50,124 nucleotides of DNA from an uncultured Eubacteriales bacterium (GCA_900315015.1 OMXJ01000019.1:1-50124), one strand, 5' to 3'. Counted from the first letter of the stretch, positions 33,076 to 41,718 are shown. Notes: generated by a model from the letters alone, not told the origin. Made by a program: numbers and translations.

Positions 33076-34107
33076 ATGAAGGCGAATATTGTTATTATGG
33101 GGCAATCAGGCAATGGAAAAAGCACTATCGTTAATGCGATAATGGGAAAAGATGTTGCTCCAACCGGAAAAGGAACCGCAGTAACCACAAAGAATCAAAT
33201 CTATTCCACGTCCTACAGGTTAGGCAATGACTATTGGTCATTAAACCTATATGATACTGTCGGAATAGAATTATCTGATAAAGTAACGCAAGCGACTCTT
33301 ATTGATATTGAAGATCATTTGAGAAAATCACAAATGCAATCTTCTACCTTTGATGTGAATGTCGTATGGTTTTGCATCAACAACAGGAGTTCACGTTTCC
33401 AGGATTTTGAAATCGACTTGATACGCAAGTTATCATATGAATATGAAATCCCGTTCGTAATTGTTATGACACAATGCCTCGACAATCAAATCGGAGAGTT
33501 TGAAAAAAGCATCAAAAAAGAAATGCCTGAAGCTGTTACTGCCCGTATATTGGCTAAAGATTATACCTTGAGAGGTGGCACAACCATTAAGTCTTATGGC
33601 TTAAATGACCTACTTGCGTTATCATTAACAGAATACAACAGAATGAAAGTGCGTGTCCTCGAATCGAAACTTAATGCCATTCAGCAAGAATTAGATGTTA
33701 GTGAATGGTATATAAACAATTATGAAAACAAGGCAAAAAAATGTATTGAAGACTATGCTGATAAGGCAGAAAAAATCGGTTGGCTTCCTGCTGGATGTAT
33801 TCCATTCGTACATGGGTTATGTATAAAAATGGTTGCGGAACTACACGATATATACGGCTTATCATCAAGTGAAGACTTTGCGGCTAATATATTCACACAT
33901 ATCATAGTGGGGTTATTGGCAACACCGTTTATGGCTGTTCCATTTTTAAGTTCAGCTGTAGCAAGAGACTATGTAGAAGCTGTAGGTGAAGTATATGCTG
34001 ATGTGCTTTCAAATGCAATAAAGCATTCAAAGTATAGCGATCTGAGTAATCAAAAAATCATGACGGAACGCATAAGACAACAGCTTAATCTAAGAAAGGG
34101 AAGGTAA
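33076..34107 (+). CDS. GTPase 2, with DUF697-like membrane end
   Basis: A 343-residue GTPase. G1 GQSGNGKST is at residues 9-17, GTAVTT supplies the switch threonine, G3 reads YDTVG, and the G4 position reads VMTQCLD. After a helix (RVLESKLNAIQQELDVSEWY) the end contains a DUF697-like segment: GWLPAGCIPFVHGLCIKMV, then GLSSSEDFAANIFTHIIVGL, then ATPFMAVPFLSSAVARDYVE, a pattern of paired membrane-associated helices known from YcjF-type proteins. This one would therefore bind the membrane itself. It starts 15 bp after GTPase 1. Confidence 0.8.
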   Translation: MKANIVIMGQSGNGKSTIVNAIMGKDVAPTGKGTAVTTKNQIYSTSYRLGNDYWSLNLYDTVGIELSDKVTQATLIDIEDHLRKSQMQSSTFDVNVVWFCINNRSSRFQDFEIDLIRKLSYEYEIPFVIVMTQCLDNQIGEFEKSIKKEMPEAVTARILAKDYTLRGGTTIKSYGLNDLLALSLTEYNRMKVRVLESKLNAIQQELDVSEWYINNYENKAKKCIEDYADKAEKIGWLPAGCIPFVHGLCIKMVAELHDIYGLSSSEDFAANIFTHIIVGLLATPFMAVPFLSSAVARDYVEAVGEVYADVLSNAIKHSKYSDLSNQKIMTERIRQQLNLRKGR

Positions 34108-34110
34108 TTG

Positions 34111-35292
34111 ATGATGAGTGCGACTGACAATGAAAAAGTAAAGGCAAATGACATTTTTAAAACTGCCAATATAATTATTGCAGGTATTACAGGTGCAGGA
34201 AAAAGTACACTTATAAATGCAGTTTTCGGAAAGGATTTTGCTGCGACGGGAAAGGGACGTCCTGTTACGCAAGAAATAAGAGAGTATCGAAATGATAGCG
34301 TGCCAGTTAGAATTTGGGATTCCATCGGATTTGAAATCGGAAATGATAATAACGGTGTTTCAAAAACAAAAGCATCTATTACTAAAATCAAAAAAACAAT
34401 TGAGGAACAGGCTTCAAAGGATCAAGTGGATCATATTCACGCTATTTGGTACTGCATTAATCAGGGAGGAAGCAGATACCAGCCTACAGAAGCAGAATTT
34501 GTAAAAGAACTGCATACTATTGGAGTTCCGTTTATTATTATTGTTACTCAGTGTATTGAAGAAGGTGATGAGTTCGTTAATGAAATAAATAAGCTGAATC
34601 AGCAAAACGGCATAACAGATATTCCTGTCATTGAGGTGCTTGCACAAGATAAGATATTTCGTGGCGGTAGCTCAATTCCTGCTTTTGGTTTGGAGGAACT
34701 CGTAGATAAAACATTAGAAATGCTACCAAGTTTTATCAAAGGCAGCTTTATTGCTGGACAGCAAATCAAGGTCGTCCTCAAGCGTGAAGAATGCGAAAAG
34801 ATTATCTCCAAATATGAGAAGCTTGCTATGGAAGGCTTTTGGGACAAAGTACCACTTATTAATCTTGGCGTTGCAAACAGTAGATTCAAAGATATGGTCA
34901 AGGAAATATTCGCAGTGTATAACCAAATATTGTCTGAGAAAGCTTATGATGAATGCGTTTCGGAGGTTACGAAGATGTTAAAGCATGATCAATTCAGTTG
35001 GTTTTTTATTCCTGATTTATTCAATAACAAGAATAAGAAAAAGCTTGAGAATCTCATAGAAACCATCAAGCAAAAAGGTTCTGATGGCTTGTCTCTCGAT
35101 GTTGCTGATTATGAAAAGTCAACGTGCGTTGCGAGAACAATCGTTTTTTACGGCTATACTCTGTTACTTGCTATTGAGGATGTATGGCGACTAATCCGCA
35201 ATAAGAAAATTGAAAATCTTGAAAGTGAAGTAATTCCAGAAATCCAGCGAAGAATCCGGTATTATCTTAAATGTAAACAGCGACGCAATTAA
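34111..35292 (+). CDS. GTPase 3
   Basis: A 393-residue GTPase closest to GTPase 2 in its G domain: G1 GITGAGKS at 25-32, FAATGKGRPVTQ, G3 DSIGFE, and a G4 region IVTQCIEEGDE, with IPAFGLEELVDKTLEMLP closing the domain as in the other two. The C-terminal 180 residues are helical (NKKKLENLIETIKQKGSDGL, ending RRIRYYLKCKQRRN) and lack the DUF697-like pattern. The ATG at 34111 has GGGAAGG seven bases upstream; a TTG three bases earlier is less likely. Three non-identical GTPases in a row suggest a hetero-oligomeric complex or rapid diversification. Confidence 0.8.
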   Translation: MMSATDNEKVKANDIFKTANIIIAGITGAGKSTLINAVFGKDFAATGKGRPVTQEIREYRNDSVPVRIWDSIGFEIGNDNNGVSKTKASITKIKKTIEEQASKDQVDHIHAIWYCINQGGSRYQPTEAEFVKELHTIGVPFIIIVTQCIEEGDEFVNEINKLNQQNGITDIPVIEVLAQDKIFRGGSSIPAFGLEELVDKTLEMLPSFIKGSFIAGQQIKVVLKREECEKIISKYEKLAMEGFWDKVPLINLGVANSRFKDMVKEIFAVYNQILSEKAYDECVSEVTKMLKHDQFSWFFIPDLFNNKNKKKLENLIETIKQKGSDGLSLDVADYEKSTCVARTIVFYGYTLLLAIEDVWRLIRNKKIENLESEVIPEIQRRIRYYLKCKQRRN

Positions 35293-35368
35293 AAAGTGAC
35301 CTTTCGTCAAATTTAGTGGGTAATCACTGTTAGTGTATAATTTTCGTTGGCAAAAAAAAAAAATTAAG

Positions 35369-35390
35369 GAAGTGCTAAAAAAGCACTTCC
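35369..35390. terminator. Hairpin after the GTPase operon
   Basis: GGAAGTGC / GCACTTCC with a loop of A residues. The T-run needed for termination is on the minus-strand side; on the plus strand it is followed by CAAACACAC, so it may be a poor terminator or part of the adjoining IS end. Confidence 0.45.
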
Positions 35391-35450
35391 CAAACACACA
35401 GCTTTAGTTTATTATGAAAGTCGCTGAAAAATCATAAAGGAGACTGTGTG

Positions 35451-36141
35451 ATGAATACTATTATAAACAAAAATACTAAATCTATCAAGGAGTTAGAGAA
35501 GAATATTTTTAATATTATATGTCTGATAGGAGAATCTCTTACAAGTTATATACTTGAAAAATGGGATGATGAAATTAATGAAAATAGGGACAAGAAAAAA
35601 TACAGGAATAAGGGACTGAGGAAAACAAGCATAAAGACAATTTATGGGGAAGTGACATACAGACGTCGTGCATACGAAAAGGAAGACGGAGACCAGCGGA
35701 CAGTCAATAAGCGCAGGAGGAGTGTGGAACCTGATCCAGAAAATAGGGCAAAAGATTGGCGAAGAGGAAGAAGGAGACGTCTCACTAATGAAGGGAAACC
35801 AGATAGAGGACAAAGAAGGAACGCCCGTGCTTTTTGAGGAGATGGATGGAGTATGGCTGAAAATGCAGGATAGCCATCATAAAAAGACAAAAAGCATGAA
35901 ATGAAGGCATTCACGATGTACAAAGGCTGGGATGAAGAGAAAGATAAAGCAGGAAAGAGCGCACTTGTGGGCAAAATAATGCTGGCAGGCATGGATGACA
36001 GCCATGACTTCCATGAAAAGAAAGAAGCATGCATAAGAAAACATTATGATGCGGATGAGATAGAACAGAGAGTGCTGGGCAGAGCCCAGAGGTAGAACTG
36101 AAAGGTACTAAAACTGCAAAAAAATGCCAACTAATACTTGA
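35451..36141 (+). pseudogene. ISLre2-family (UPF0236) transposase, internally deleted and frameshifted
   Basis: Three frames in series match one ISLre2 transposase. The start MNTIINKNTKSIKELEKNIF has YRNKGLRKTSIKTIYGEVTY, the classical N-terminal block. The next frame carries QSISAGGVWNLIQKIGQKIG and PVLFEEMDGVWLKMQ, the DDE-region aspartate block. The third has MAFTMYKGW-like and DSHDFHEKKEACIRKHYDAD. The tail ends SPEVELKGTKTAKKMPTNT. Roughly 60-70 residues are missing after YEKEDGD and most of the C-terminal third is absent. AAAGGAG precedes the first ATG. It cannot make an active transposase. Confidence 0.85.
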
Positions 36142-36164
36142 CACAATCACACATTCGGTTTCAA

Positions 36165-36193
36165 TTGAAAAGTTTACTGGTTTTTGATATAAT
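36165..36193 (+). promoter_or_regulatory. Promoter of the AAA-ATPase/nuclease gene
   Basis: TTGAAA, a 17-nt spacer and TATAAT, starting 24 bp after the IS remnant. Confidence 0.7.
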
Positions 36194-36250
36194 GCTCTAA
36201 AGATAGTCGTGATATATATAACTGAATGTATGATTTATGGAGGATTGATT

Positions 36251-37960
36251 ATGGCAAGGGAAATAGCGACAGGATGCCAGAGCTTCAGTGAACTGAGGGA
36301 AAAGAACGCTTTTTACATAGATAAAACAGCATTTATCAAAGAATGGTGGGAAGGACTTGATTCAGTAACTCTTATAACACGCCCGCGCAGGTTCGGAAAA
36401 ACCTTGAACATTAGCATGCTGGAATGCTTTTTTTCGAATAAGTACGCTGGCAGGGGAGATATGTTTGAAGGGCTTGAAATATGGAAGGATGAAAAATACC
36501 GTGCGCTGCAGGGAACATATCCGGTTATATTCCTTTCCTTTGCGGGAATAAAATATACTGATTTCCATGAAACAAGGGCAGCAATAAACGGAATGATTTC
36601 CGACGTGTATAAGAAATACAGGTGGATTTTAAAAGAAGAGGAATATGCGGAGTTATATTCGGAAAATTTCAGCGAGATTTCTGAAGATATGAATGATGTA
36701 ACAGCAACATTATCGCTGAAGCGTCTTTGTGACTGCCTGTATCGTTATTATGGGAAAAAGTGCATTGTACTTCTTGATGAATATGACACCCCAATGCAGG
36801 AAGCATACGTCAGTGGGTTCTGGAATGAGCTGACATCGTATATGCGTGCACTGTTCAACAATACATTTAAAACGAATCCCAGCCTCGAACGTGCAGTAAT
36901 GACCGGAATCACCAGGGTGAGCAAAGAATCCATCTTTTCGGATCTGAATAATCTGAATGTTGTAACAACAACCTCAGATGAATATGCGGACTGCTTTGGC
37001 TTTACGGAGCAGGAGGTTTTTGCTGCGATGGATGAGCAGGGGATGCCTGCGTCAGAGAAAGAGAAGGTAAAATTCTGGTATGACGGATTTACCTTTGGAA
37101 GAGTTAAGGATATTTACAATCCATGGTCTGTAACATCATACCTTGAAAAGAAACGGTTTGATACCTACTGGGCGAACACCAGTGGGAACGGGCTGGTTAG
37201 CAAGCTGATAATGGAAGGTGATAAAGGCATTAAGACCGAGTTTGAAAAGCTCCTGAAGGGGGAGTGCATAGAACAAAAGCTTGATGAACAGATTATTTTC
37301 AGTCAGCTTTCAGGAAACCGGAATGCAATCTGGAGCCTTTTACTTGCCTCAGGATACCTGAAGGTGGTAAGTGCAGTATTTGACGGCAAAGGAAGACCTT
37401 TTTACAAGCTTAGGATTACCAATTTTGAAGTTAAGTGCATGTTTGAGAACATGATTGAAGACTGGTTTGCTCATACGGAGGATTTTAATGAATTCATATC
37501 GGCAATGCTGCGGGGTGATATAAAGAGCATGAACATATATATGAATAAAGTTGCCTTGAATACCTTCAGCTATTTCGATGCAGGCAGCAGACCGTCGGAG
37601 CGAAAGGAGCCTGAACGCTTCTATCATGGTTTTGTGCTCGGGCTTATGGTGGATAAAGCAAGTGAATATATCTTAAAATCGAACCGTGAGAGCGGATACG
37701 GACGTTATGATGTGGTGATGGAGCCGAAAAATATAAACAATGTGGCGGTCATCATGGAGTTTAAGGTAAGGGATGCAGAAGAAGGCGAGGAGACCCTTGA
37801 TGATACCGCAAGGAACGCATTAAAACAGATAGAAGAAAAGAAATACGATGCTGACCTGCTGCAACGCGGAATACCTGCAGAGCGCATCCTGAAATACGGC
37901 TTTGCCTTTGAAGGTGAAAAATGTCTGATAAAGAAAGTAAAAATACCAACTAATCCTTGA
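36251..37960 (+). CDS. AAA-ATPase_like protein with C-terminal PD-(D/E)XK domain (DUF1703)
   Basis: A 569-residue member of a family abundant in gut Clostridia and Bacteroidetes. Starts AREIATGCQSFSELREKNAF; Walker A RPRRFGKT near 50; Walker B VLLDEYDTPM near 183; the C-terminal nuclease-like domain has RYDVVMEPK then VIMEFKVRD, keeping the acidic and lysine residues of the PD-(D/E)XK core. The biological role is unknown, possibly a selfish or defence element. GGAGG before the ATG at 36251 decides the start. GC content is clearly higher than in the injection operon. The last residues KIPTNP and the bases around the stop closely copy the ISLre2 tail (KMPTNT), so the gene end may derive from an IS. 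Confidence 0.85.
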   Translation: MAREIATGCQSFSELREKNAFYIDKTAFIKEWWEGLDSVTLITRPRRFGKTLNISMLECFFSNKYAGRGDMFEGLEIWKDEKYRALQGTYPVIFLSFAGIKYTDFHETRAAINGMISDVYKKYRWILKEEEYAELYSENFSEISEDMNDVTATLSLKRLCDCLYRYYGKKCIVLLDEYDTPMQEAYVSGFWNELTSYMRALFNNTFKTNPSLERAVMTGITRVSKESIFSDLNNLNVVTTTSDEYADCFGFTEQEVFAAMDEQGMPASEKEKVKFWYDGFTFGRVKDIYNPWSVTSYLEKKRFDTYWANTSGNGLVSKLIMEGDKGIKTEFEKLLKGECIEQKLDEQIIFSQLSGNRNAIWSLLLASGYLKVVSAVFDGKGRPFYKLRITNFEVKCMFENMIEDWFAHTEDFNEFISAMLRGDIKSMNIYMNKVALNTFSYFDAGSRPSERKEPERFYHGFVLGLMVDKASEYILKSNRESGYGRYDVVMEPKNINNVAVIMEFKVRDAEEGEETLDDTARNALKQIEEKKYDADLLQRGIPAERILKYGFAFEGEKCLIKKVKIPTNP

Positions 37961-37972
37961 TACATATTTTTA

Positions 37973-38001
37973 TTGTCATCCCCATAGTTTTATGCTATAA
38001 T
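37973..38001 (+). promoter_or_regulatory. Promoter of the acidic protein gene
   Basis: TTGTCA, a 17-nt spacer and a perfect TATAAT, 29 bp before the start codon at 38031. Confidence 0.8.
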
Positions 38002-38030
38002 ATTTACAAAAAAATCCAAAGGAGGCGGCA

Positions 38031-39080
38031 ATGGGTATAGATTGGGAATGGATGCTAGGAGCTGAGGGGGCAGATCTTCAAAGAGCCTATGAGGACAGCA
38101 TTCCAGATAATGATTACTACTATGAATCTGATGATTATGACGATTACGAAGAGGATGAAGAGGACGAAGACGAGGAAGGCGTTATCGAAGAAGAAATTCA
38201 ACAGGCTGAAGCTGAAATCGAGGCCTTATCTCAGAGACCTATCAGGAGCTTAACCGATGAAGAAAGGGAAAGTCTAGGAGAACACTACACATCACCAGCT
38301 ACTTCAGGCTATATCAGAGCGGTATTAAAAGGCGAAAAAAATAACTTTAGAGGAAGAGACACTCATCTGACCTGCGAAGGAGAAAACTACCCGGCCTGTG
38401 ATAGATTATTTCATGCAAATAGCGTAAAAACCTCTATAAACTTCATCAGAAGAATGACGCTGTTTTCAAGAAAATTTGGAGAAGAGAGATATCTGCAGAC
38501 AGTCCAGAATTCAGATGTAATAGATAGGGAATTTGGTGTTTGGAATGACATATTCTTTGATAATGTTGACATTCCATATAAGAGCGGAAATAATGTAAGC
38601 GCTTATGGACCAGTAATGTTCGTATTCAAGGTGGATATCTTGAAAAATGCGAAAGTAAGGATGTTAAAGTGTAATCCATGGAATAGAAGAGATGAGGATT
38701 TAAAATATTCGGATATCTTCTTTACCTCCTCTGATGATATAAAGGAGGGGATACGTAGCAATGAAGGTGCGACAATAGACATAATGAGAGTAAATTTCTT
38801 AGGTAACTTTGAGCACCATACAACGGTTTATGACACCGAAGAGCTTTCCTTTGGTGATAATTTAGAAGCCATATACATAGAAAAATGCATTAATACACCG
38901 GGACGTGAAAATGAATTAAAAACGCTGATAGAGAATACGTTAGTAGAGATGGGAATAGGCGGCGTTCCAGTAGTAATAAGAGATAATGAACCATCTCGTG
39001 AATTTATAGGTTATGCCACGGACCAGGATGAGCTTTGGGAATTCCCAAATGGTGATACAGAAGGGGAAACTAACTGCTGA
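38031..39080 (+). CDS. Acidic-headed protein of unknown function
   Basis: A 349-residue protein I do not recognise. Residues 25-60 are almost all Asp, Glu and Tyr (for example YDDYEEDEEDEDEEG). From about 80 the sequence looks like a folded domain: HYTSPATSGYIRAVLKGEKN, CDRLFHANSVKTSINFIRRM, then SDVIDREFGVWNDIFFDNVD and YGPVMFVFKVDILKNAKVRM. That last block (an aromatic followed by PVMFVFK) and the long polar stretch with conserved His recall ADP-ribosyl-transferase-like or DarT-like substrates, but I see no full catalytic triad and do not claim it. The ribosome site AAAGGAGGCGG is strong. It is single-gene and convergent with the histidine kinase operon. Confidence 0.6.
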   Translation: MGIDWEWMLGAEGADLQRAYEDSIPDNDYYYESDDYDDYEEDEEDEDEEGVIEEEIQQAEAEIEALSQRPIRSLTDEERESLGEHYTSPATSGYIRAVLKGEKNNFRGRDTHLTCEGENYPACDRLFHANSVKTSINFIRRMTLFSRKFGEERYLQTVQNSDVIDREFGVWNDIFFDNVDIPYKSGNNVSAYGPVMFVFKVDILKNAKVRMLKCNPWNRRDEDLKYSDIFFTSSDDIKEGIRSNEGATIDIMRVNFLGNFEHHTTVYDTEELSFGDNLEAIYIEKCINTPGRENELKTLIENTLVEMGIGGVPVVIRDNEPSREFIGYATDQDELWEFPNGDTEGETNC

Positions 39081-39082
39081 AA

Positions 39083-39115
39083 AAGAAAGACGGCACAGAG
39101 AGCGCTCTCTGTGCC
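39083..39115 (-). terminator. Terminator of the two-component/ABC operon
   Basis: The 24-bp perfect palindrome centred on GAGAGCGCTCTC (GGCACAGAGAGC / GCTCTCTGTGCC) is followed on the minus strand by CTTTCTTTTTC. It may also stop the plus-strand gene at 38031. Confidence 0.8.
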
Positions 39116-39124
39116 GCCATAATA

Positions 39125-40000
39125 TCAAAGAATGATAATTATTGTCAGCCGACCGTCATCATAGTTCGCAGTGATCGTTCCGCCCATCCGCTCAACAAGA
39201 GTCCGGGCGATGGACAACCCCAGTCCAGTAGAATGGTGGGCTGTTTCAACCGTATAGAACCTGTCAAAGAGCTGTTCCACTTCGACCGTGGACAGCTCTT
39301 TTGCTGTATTTGAGAATGTGATCTTGCCTGTGTCGGACAGCGTGATCTCCAGATCACCGTCACTGTATTTCACGGCATTATTCAGCAGATTGGAAAACAC
39401 TCTTGCAAGCTCAGAGCGACTCACATTCCGCACGATACGGGCATCGGTCAGATGAATCGACGGTGTGATGCCCTTTTCGGTCAGCACAGGATAAAAGCTG
39501 CTGATACTCTCCGCAAGCAGCTGATTGACGAATATATCCTCGGTTTGCGGTTTGTTTTCATCGGATATAATGATAGAGTAGCGAAGCAATTCCTCAGTAA
39601 GCTGTTTCATAGTTTCGGTGCGTTCCTCGATCGCATTGACATACGTCCTTATTTCGGAAATATCATCTGTTTTCCCTATCATGTACAGATTTCCAGCTAT
39701 TGCCGTCAGCGGAGTGCGTATATCATGGGATACATTTGTAATTGCATTTTTCAGCTCAGTATTGCCATATTCATACTGAAGCTGTTTTTTTCGCATATCC
39801 TTTAGTTCATCGTTTAAATTTTCGGCAAGATGCTTCATATCACTGTCGCTGCTTGAAATGTAAATGAGGTTATTGGTATCGTCTTTGAGTCTGTCAGAAA
39901 ACTGCGCAGATATTTCCCTTGCAGATTTTTTCAGTATGCATATTTTTATGCAGAGCAGTATAATAACAACTGATGACAATAACAACAGACAATAAACCAT
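39125..40000 (-). CDS. Sensor histidine kinase with short extracytoplasmic part
   Basis: A 291-residue kinase. One N-terminal membrane helix (LLLLSSVVIILLCIKICIL, 5-23) with hardly any outside residues; then a linker helix; DHp with H92 in NVSHDIRTPLTAI; N-box FSNLLNNAVKYSDG; G-box STGLGLSIART. The intramembrane-sensing shape is that of VanS/BceS-like kinases that work together with their ABC transporter, which here is encoded just upstream. The phosphate goes to D52 of the regulator at 41714. AGGAGGG precedes the ATG. Confidence 0.9.
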   Translation of the reverse strand: MVYCLLLLSSVVIILLCIKICILKKSAREISAQFSDRLKDDTNNLIYISSSDSDMKHLAENLNDELKDMRKKQLQYEYGNTELKNAITNVSHDIRTPLTAIAGNLYMIGKTDDISEIRTYVNAIEERTETMKQLTEELLRYSIIISDENKPQTEDIFVNQLLAESISSFYPVLTEKGITPSIHLTDARIVRNVSRSELARVFSNLLNNAVKYSDGDLEITLSDTGKITFSNTAKELSTVEVEQLFDRFYTVETAHHSTGLGLSIARTLVERMGGTITANYDDGRLTIIIIL

Positions 40001-40018
40001 TGTTTCCCTCCTGTAGGA

Positions 40019-40693
40019 TCATTTAAGGTCGCTTTTACGGAATATTACCGCACCTGTCATAACGAAAAACAAAGTGAAAATAATTGAAAAGATAATGTGT
40101 CTGCAGGCTAGTTGATCTGGTGCGAAAAGTCTAGTCAGCTGACAAATTGGTATGAACTCACTGACTGTTTTCATCCACTTTATATCAAGCTCATCAACGA
40201 GTACAGAGAACATAAGAAGCGGATACATGATAAACAGCGGAAGAATACCGCCGGCAGCGCTCTGTATAGTCATAGAAATGAACGTAGTTAGGGCAGAAAG
40301 AGCGATACATGCCACAAGACAAACAGCTGTATTTCCCAGTATATCTGAAGCAACAGCATTCTTAGTTCCTATGAATGCGGCGGTAAGAATGAATGATACA
40401 GCTAAGTATAGTATCATAGTTACACAGAAGAAGATGATCTGTGAAATCTGATTTGCAAGGTAAATATCGATACGTTTATGTCCGACGGATAGCTTATTGC
40501 GAATAGTGTTCTGAGTGTAGTCACGGTTTATGAAAATACCGCCTACCGCAGAAAAGCATATGACCAGCATAACAGGTCCGGAAAACATAGTGAACCAGTT
40601 CAGTTCTTCGGTCTGATAATCGCTAACAGTTACAAAGAACGCCAAAAATAATGCACCAGCCAGACAAAGGAGAGTATCTTTTCTGTGAAGCAT
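40019..40693 (-). CDS. ABC transporter permease
   Basis: A 224-residue ABC-2-type permease with about six membrane helices (LLCLAGALFLAFFVTVSDYQ, FTMFSGPVMLVICFSAVGGI, IIFFCVTMILYLAVSFILTA, ILGNTAVCLVACIALSALTT, GGILPLFIMYPLLMFSVLVD, IIFSIIFTLFFVMTGAVIFR). It partners with the ATPase just upstream. The ATG has no good ribosome site, and the in-frame codons before it (LIKVNLKL) resemble the usual family start MxxLIKxNLKLMLHRK, so the true N-terminus may lie about 11 codons upstream using a non-standard codon (ATT overlapping the stop of the previous gene). Confidence 0.8.
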   Translation of the reverse strand: MLHRKDTLLCLAGALFLAFFVTVSDYQTEELNWFTMFSGPVMLVICFSAVGGIFINRDYTQNTIRNKLSVGHKRIDIYLANQISQIIFFCVTMILYLAVSFILTAAFIGTKNAVASDILGNTAVCLVACIALSALTTFISMTIQSAAGGILPLFIMYPLLMFSVLVDELDIKWMKTVSEFIPICQLTRLFAPDQLACRHIIFSIIFTLFFVMTGAVIFRKSDLK

Positions 40694-40721
40694 GAGTTTT
40701 AAGTTTACTTTTATGAGTTTA

Positions 40722-41633
40722 TTAATCGCTGCCGCCTCCTACAAGTGAAATAAAGAAACTTTCAAGGTTCTCATCGTGTTCCGAAACTGTAATTATCTTG
40801 CATTTCTCATCCCATAGGCTGAGAGCAAGGTCTGTGATATTAGGTGAACCGTAGATATCTGCAATTTCATTGTCTATTATTTTGTAATCCAGTTTCATTG
40901 TGTCAAGAACTCTTGCAAGCACTGTAGTATCGGTGACGTTGATACGCATACACTTCCGGCATTCCTGTTCAAGCTCTTCGGCGCTCATTTCACGGACGAT
41001 CCTTCCATCGTTTATAAAACCGTAGTGAGTTGCTATTTTTGAGAGTTCATCAAGAATGTGACTTGAAATGATTATGGTGATTTTTTTCTCGCGGTTGAGT
41101 TTCAGTATCAGTTCACGCACATCGATGATACCCTGAGGATCAAGACCGTTTATGGGTTCATCCAGCACGAGAAGATCGGGATTTCCGCATAGCGCAACAG
41201 CTATACCGAGACGCTGACGCATTCCCAGTGAGAAGTTTTTTGCAAGCTTTTTGCCTGTGTTTTTAAGTCCCACAAGGTCGAGGAGTTCGTCGATGCCTTT
41301 ATAGTCAGGCATTCCCATGATGTCATACTGTATCTTAAGGTTTTCTCTTGCGTTCAGGTAGGGGATGATTGATGGTGTTTCGATAACTGCACCCATTTTT
41401 CTTCTGGTATCGGAAATTTTTTTGTCGGTATTTTTAACACCGTACAGCTCGAAGTTTCCGCCAGTCGGAAATTGTATACCGCATACCATTCGTATGAGAG
41501 TAGTTTTGCCTGCACCATTCCTGCCGACAAAGCCATAAATAGAGCCCTTCGGTACATGCATCGTCAGACCGCCTAGGGCTTTGAAATTCTTGTAGTGTTT
41601 GCAAAGACTGTTTGTTTTCAGAACGTAGTCCAT
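40722..41633 (-). CDS. ABC transporter ATP-binding protein, BcrA-like
   Basis: A 303-residue ATPase. Walker A GRNGAGKT at about 36-43, signature FSLGMRQRLGIAVAL, Walker B LLVLDEPINGLDPQG, H-loop IISSHILDEL. The C-terminal 80 residues are the accessory part of drug and peptide exporters (bacitracin BcrA/lantibiotic class). AAGGAGGT precedes the ATG. It works with the permease downstream to remove or sense cell-wall-active peptides, a prediction from family and neighbours. Confidence 0.9.
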   Translation of the reverse strand: MDYVLKTNSLCKHYKNFKALGGLTMHVPKGSIYGFVGRNGAGKTTLIRMVCGIQFPTGGNFELYGVKNTDKKISDTRRKMGAVIETPSIIPYLNARENLKIQYDIMGMPDYKGIDELLDLVGLKNTGKKLAKNFSLGMRQRLGIAVALCGNPDLLVLDEPINGLDPQGIIDVRELILKLNREKKITIIISSHILDELSKIATHYGFINDGRIVREMSAEELEQECRKCMRINVTDTTVLARVLDTMKLDYKIIDNEIADIYGSPNITDLALSLWDEKCKIITVSEHDENLESFFISLVGGGSD

Positions 41634-41677
41634 GTTGTGACCTCCTTTATTTTTCTGAAAACATCATAAAACAAAAA

Positions 41678-41718
41678 AGTAAAGAAAACAGTAAATAAAA
41701 AGTCAAGAAAAAGTCAAG
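41678..41718 (-). promoter_or_regulatory. Candidate response-regulator site and promoter of the ABC genes
   Basis: On the minus strand two perfect 11-bp direct repeats CTTGACTTTTT (41697-41707 and 41708-41718) have the one-helical-turn period of OmpR-type binding sites. The second supplies TTGACT as a -35 box, with a 17-nt spacer to TTTACT (41678-41683). The repeats overlap the last codons of the regulator gene, as if the regulator drives its transporter. Confidence 0.6.
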
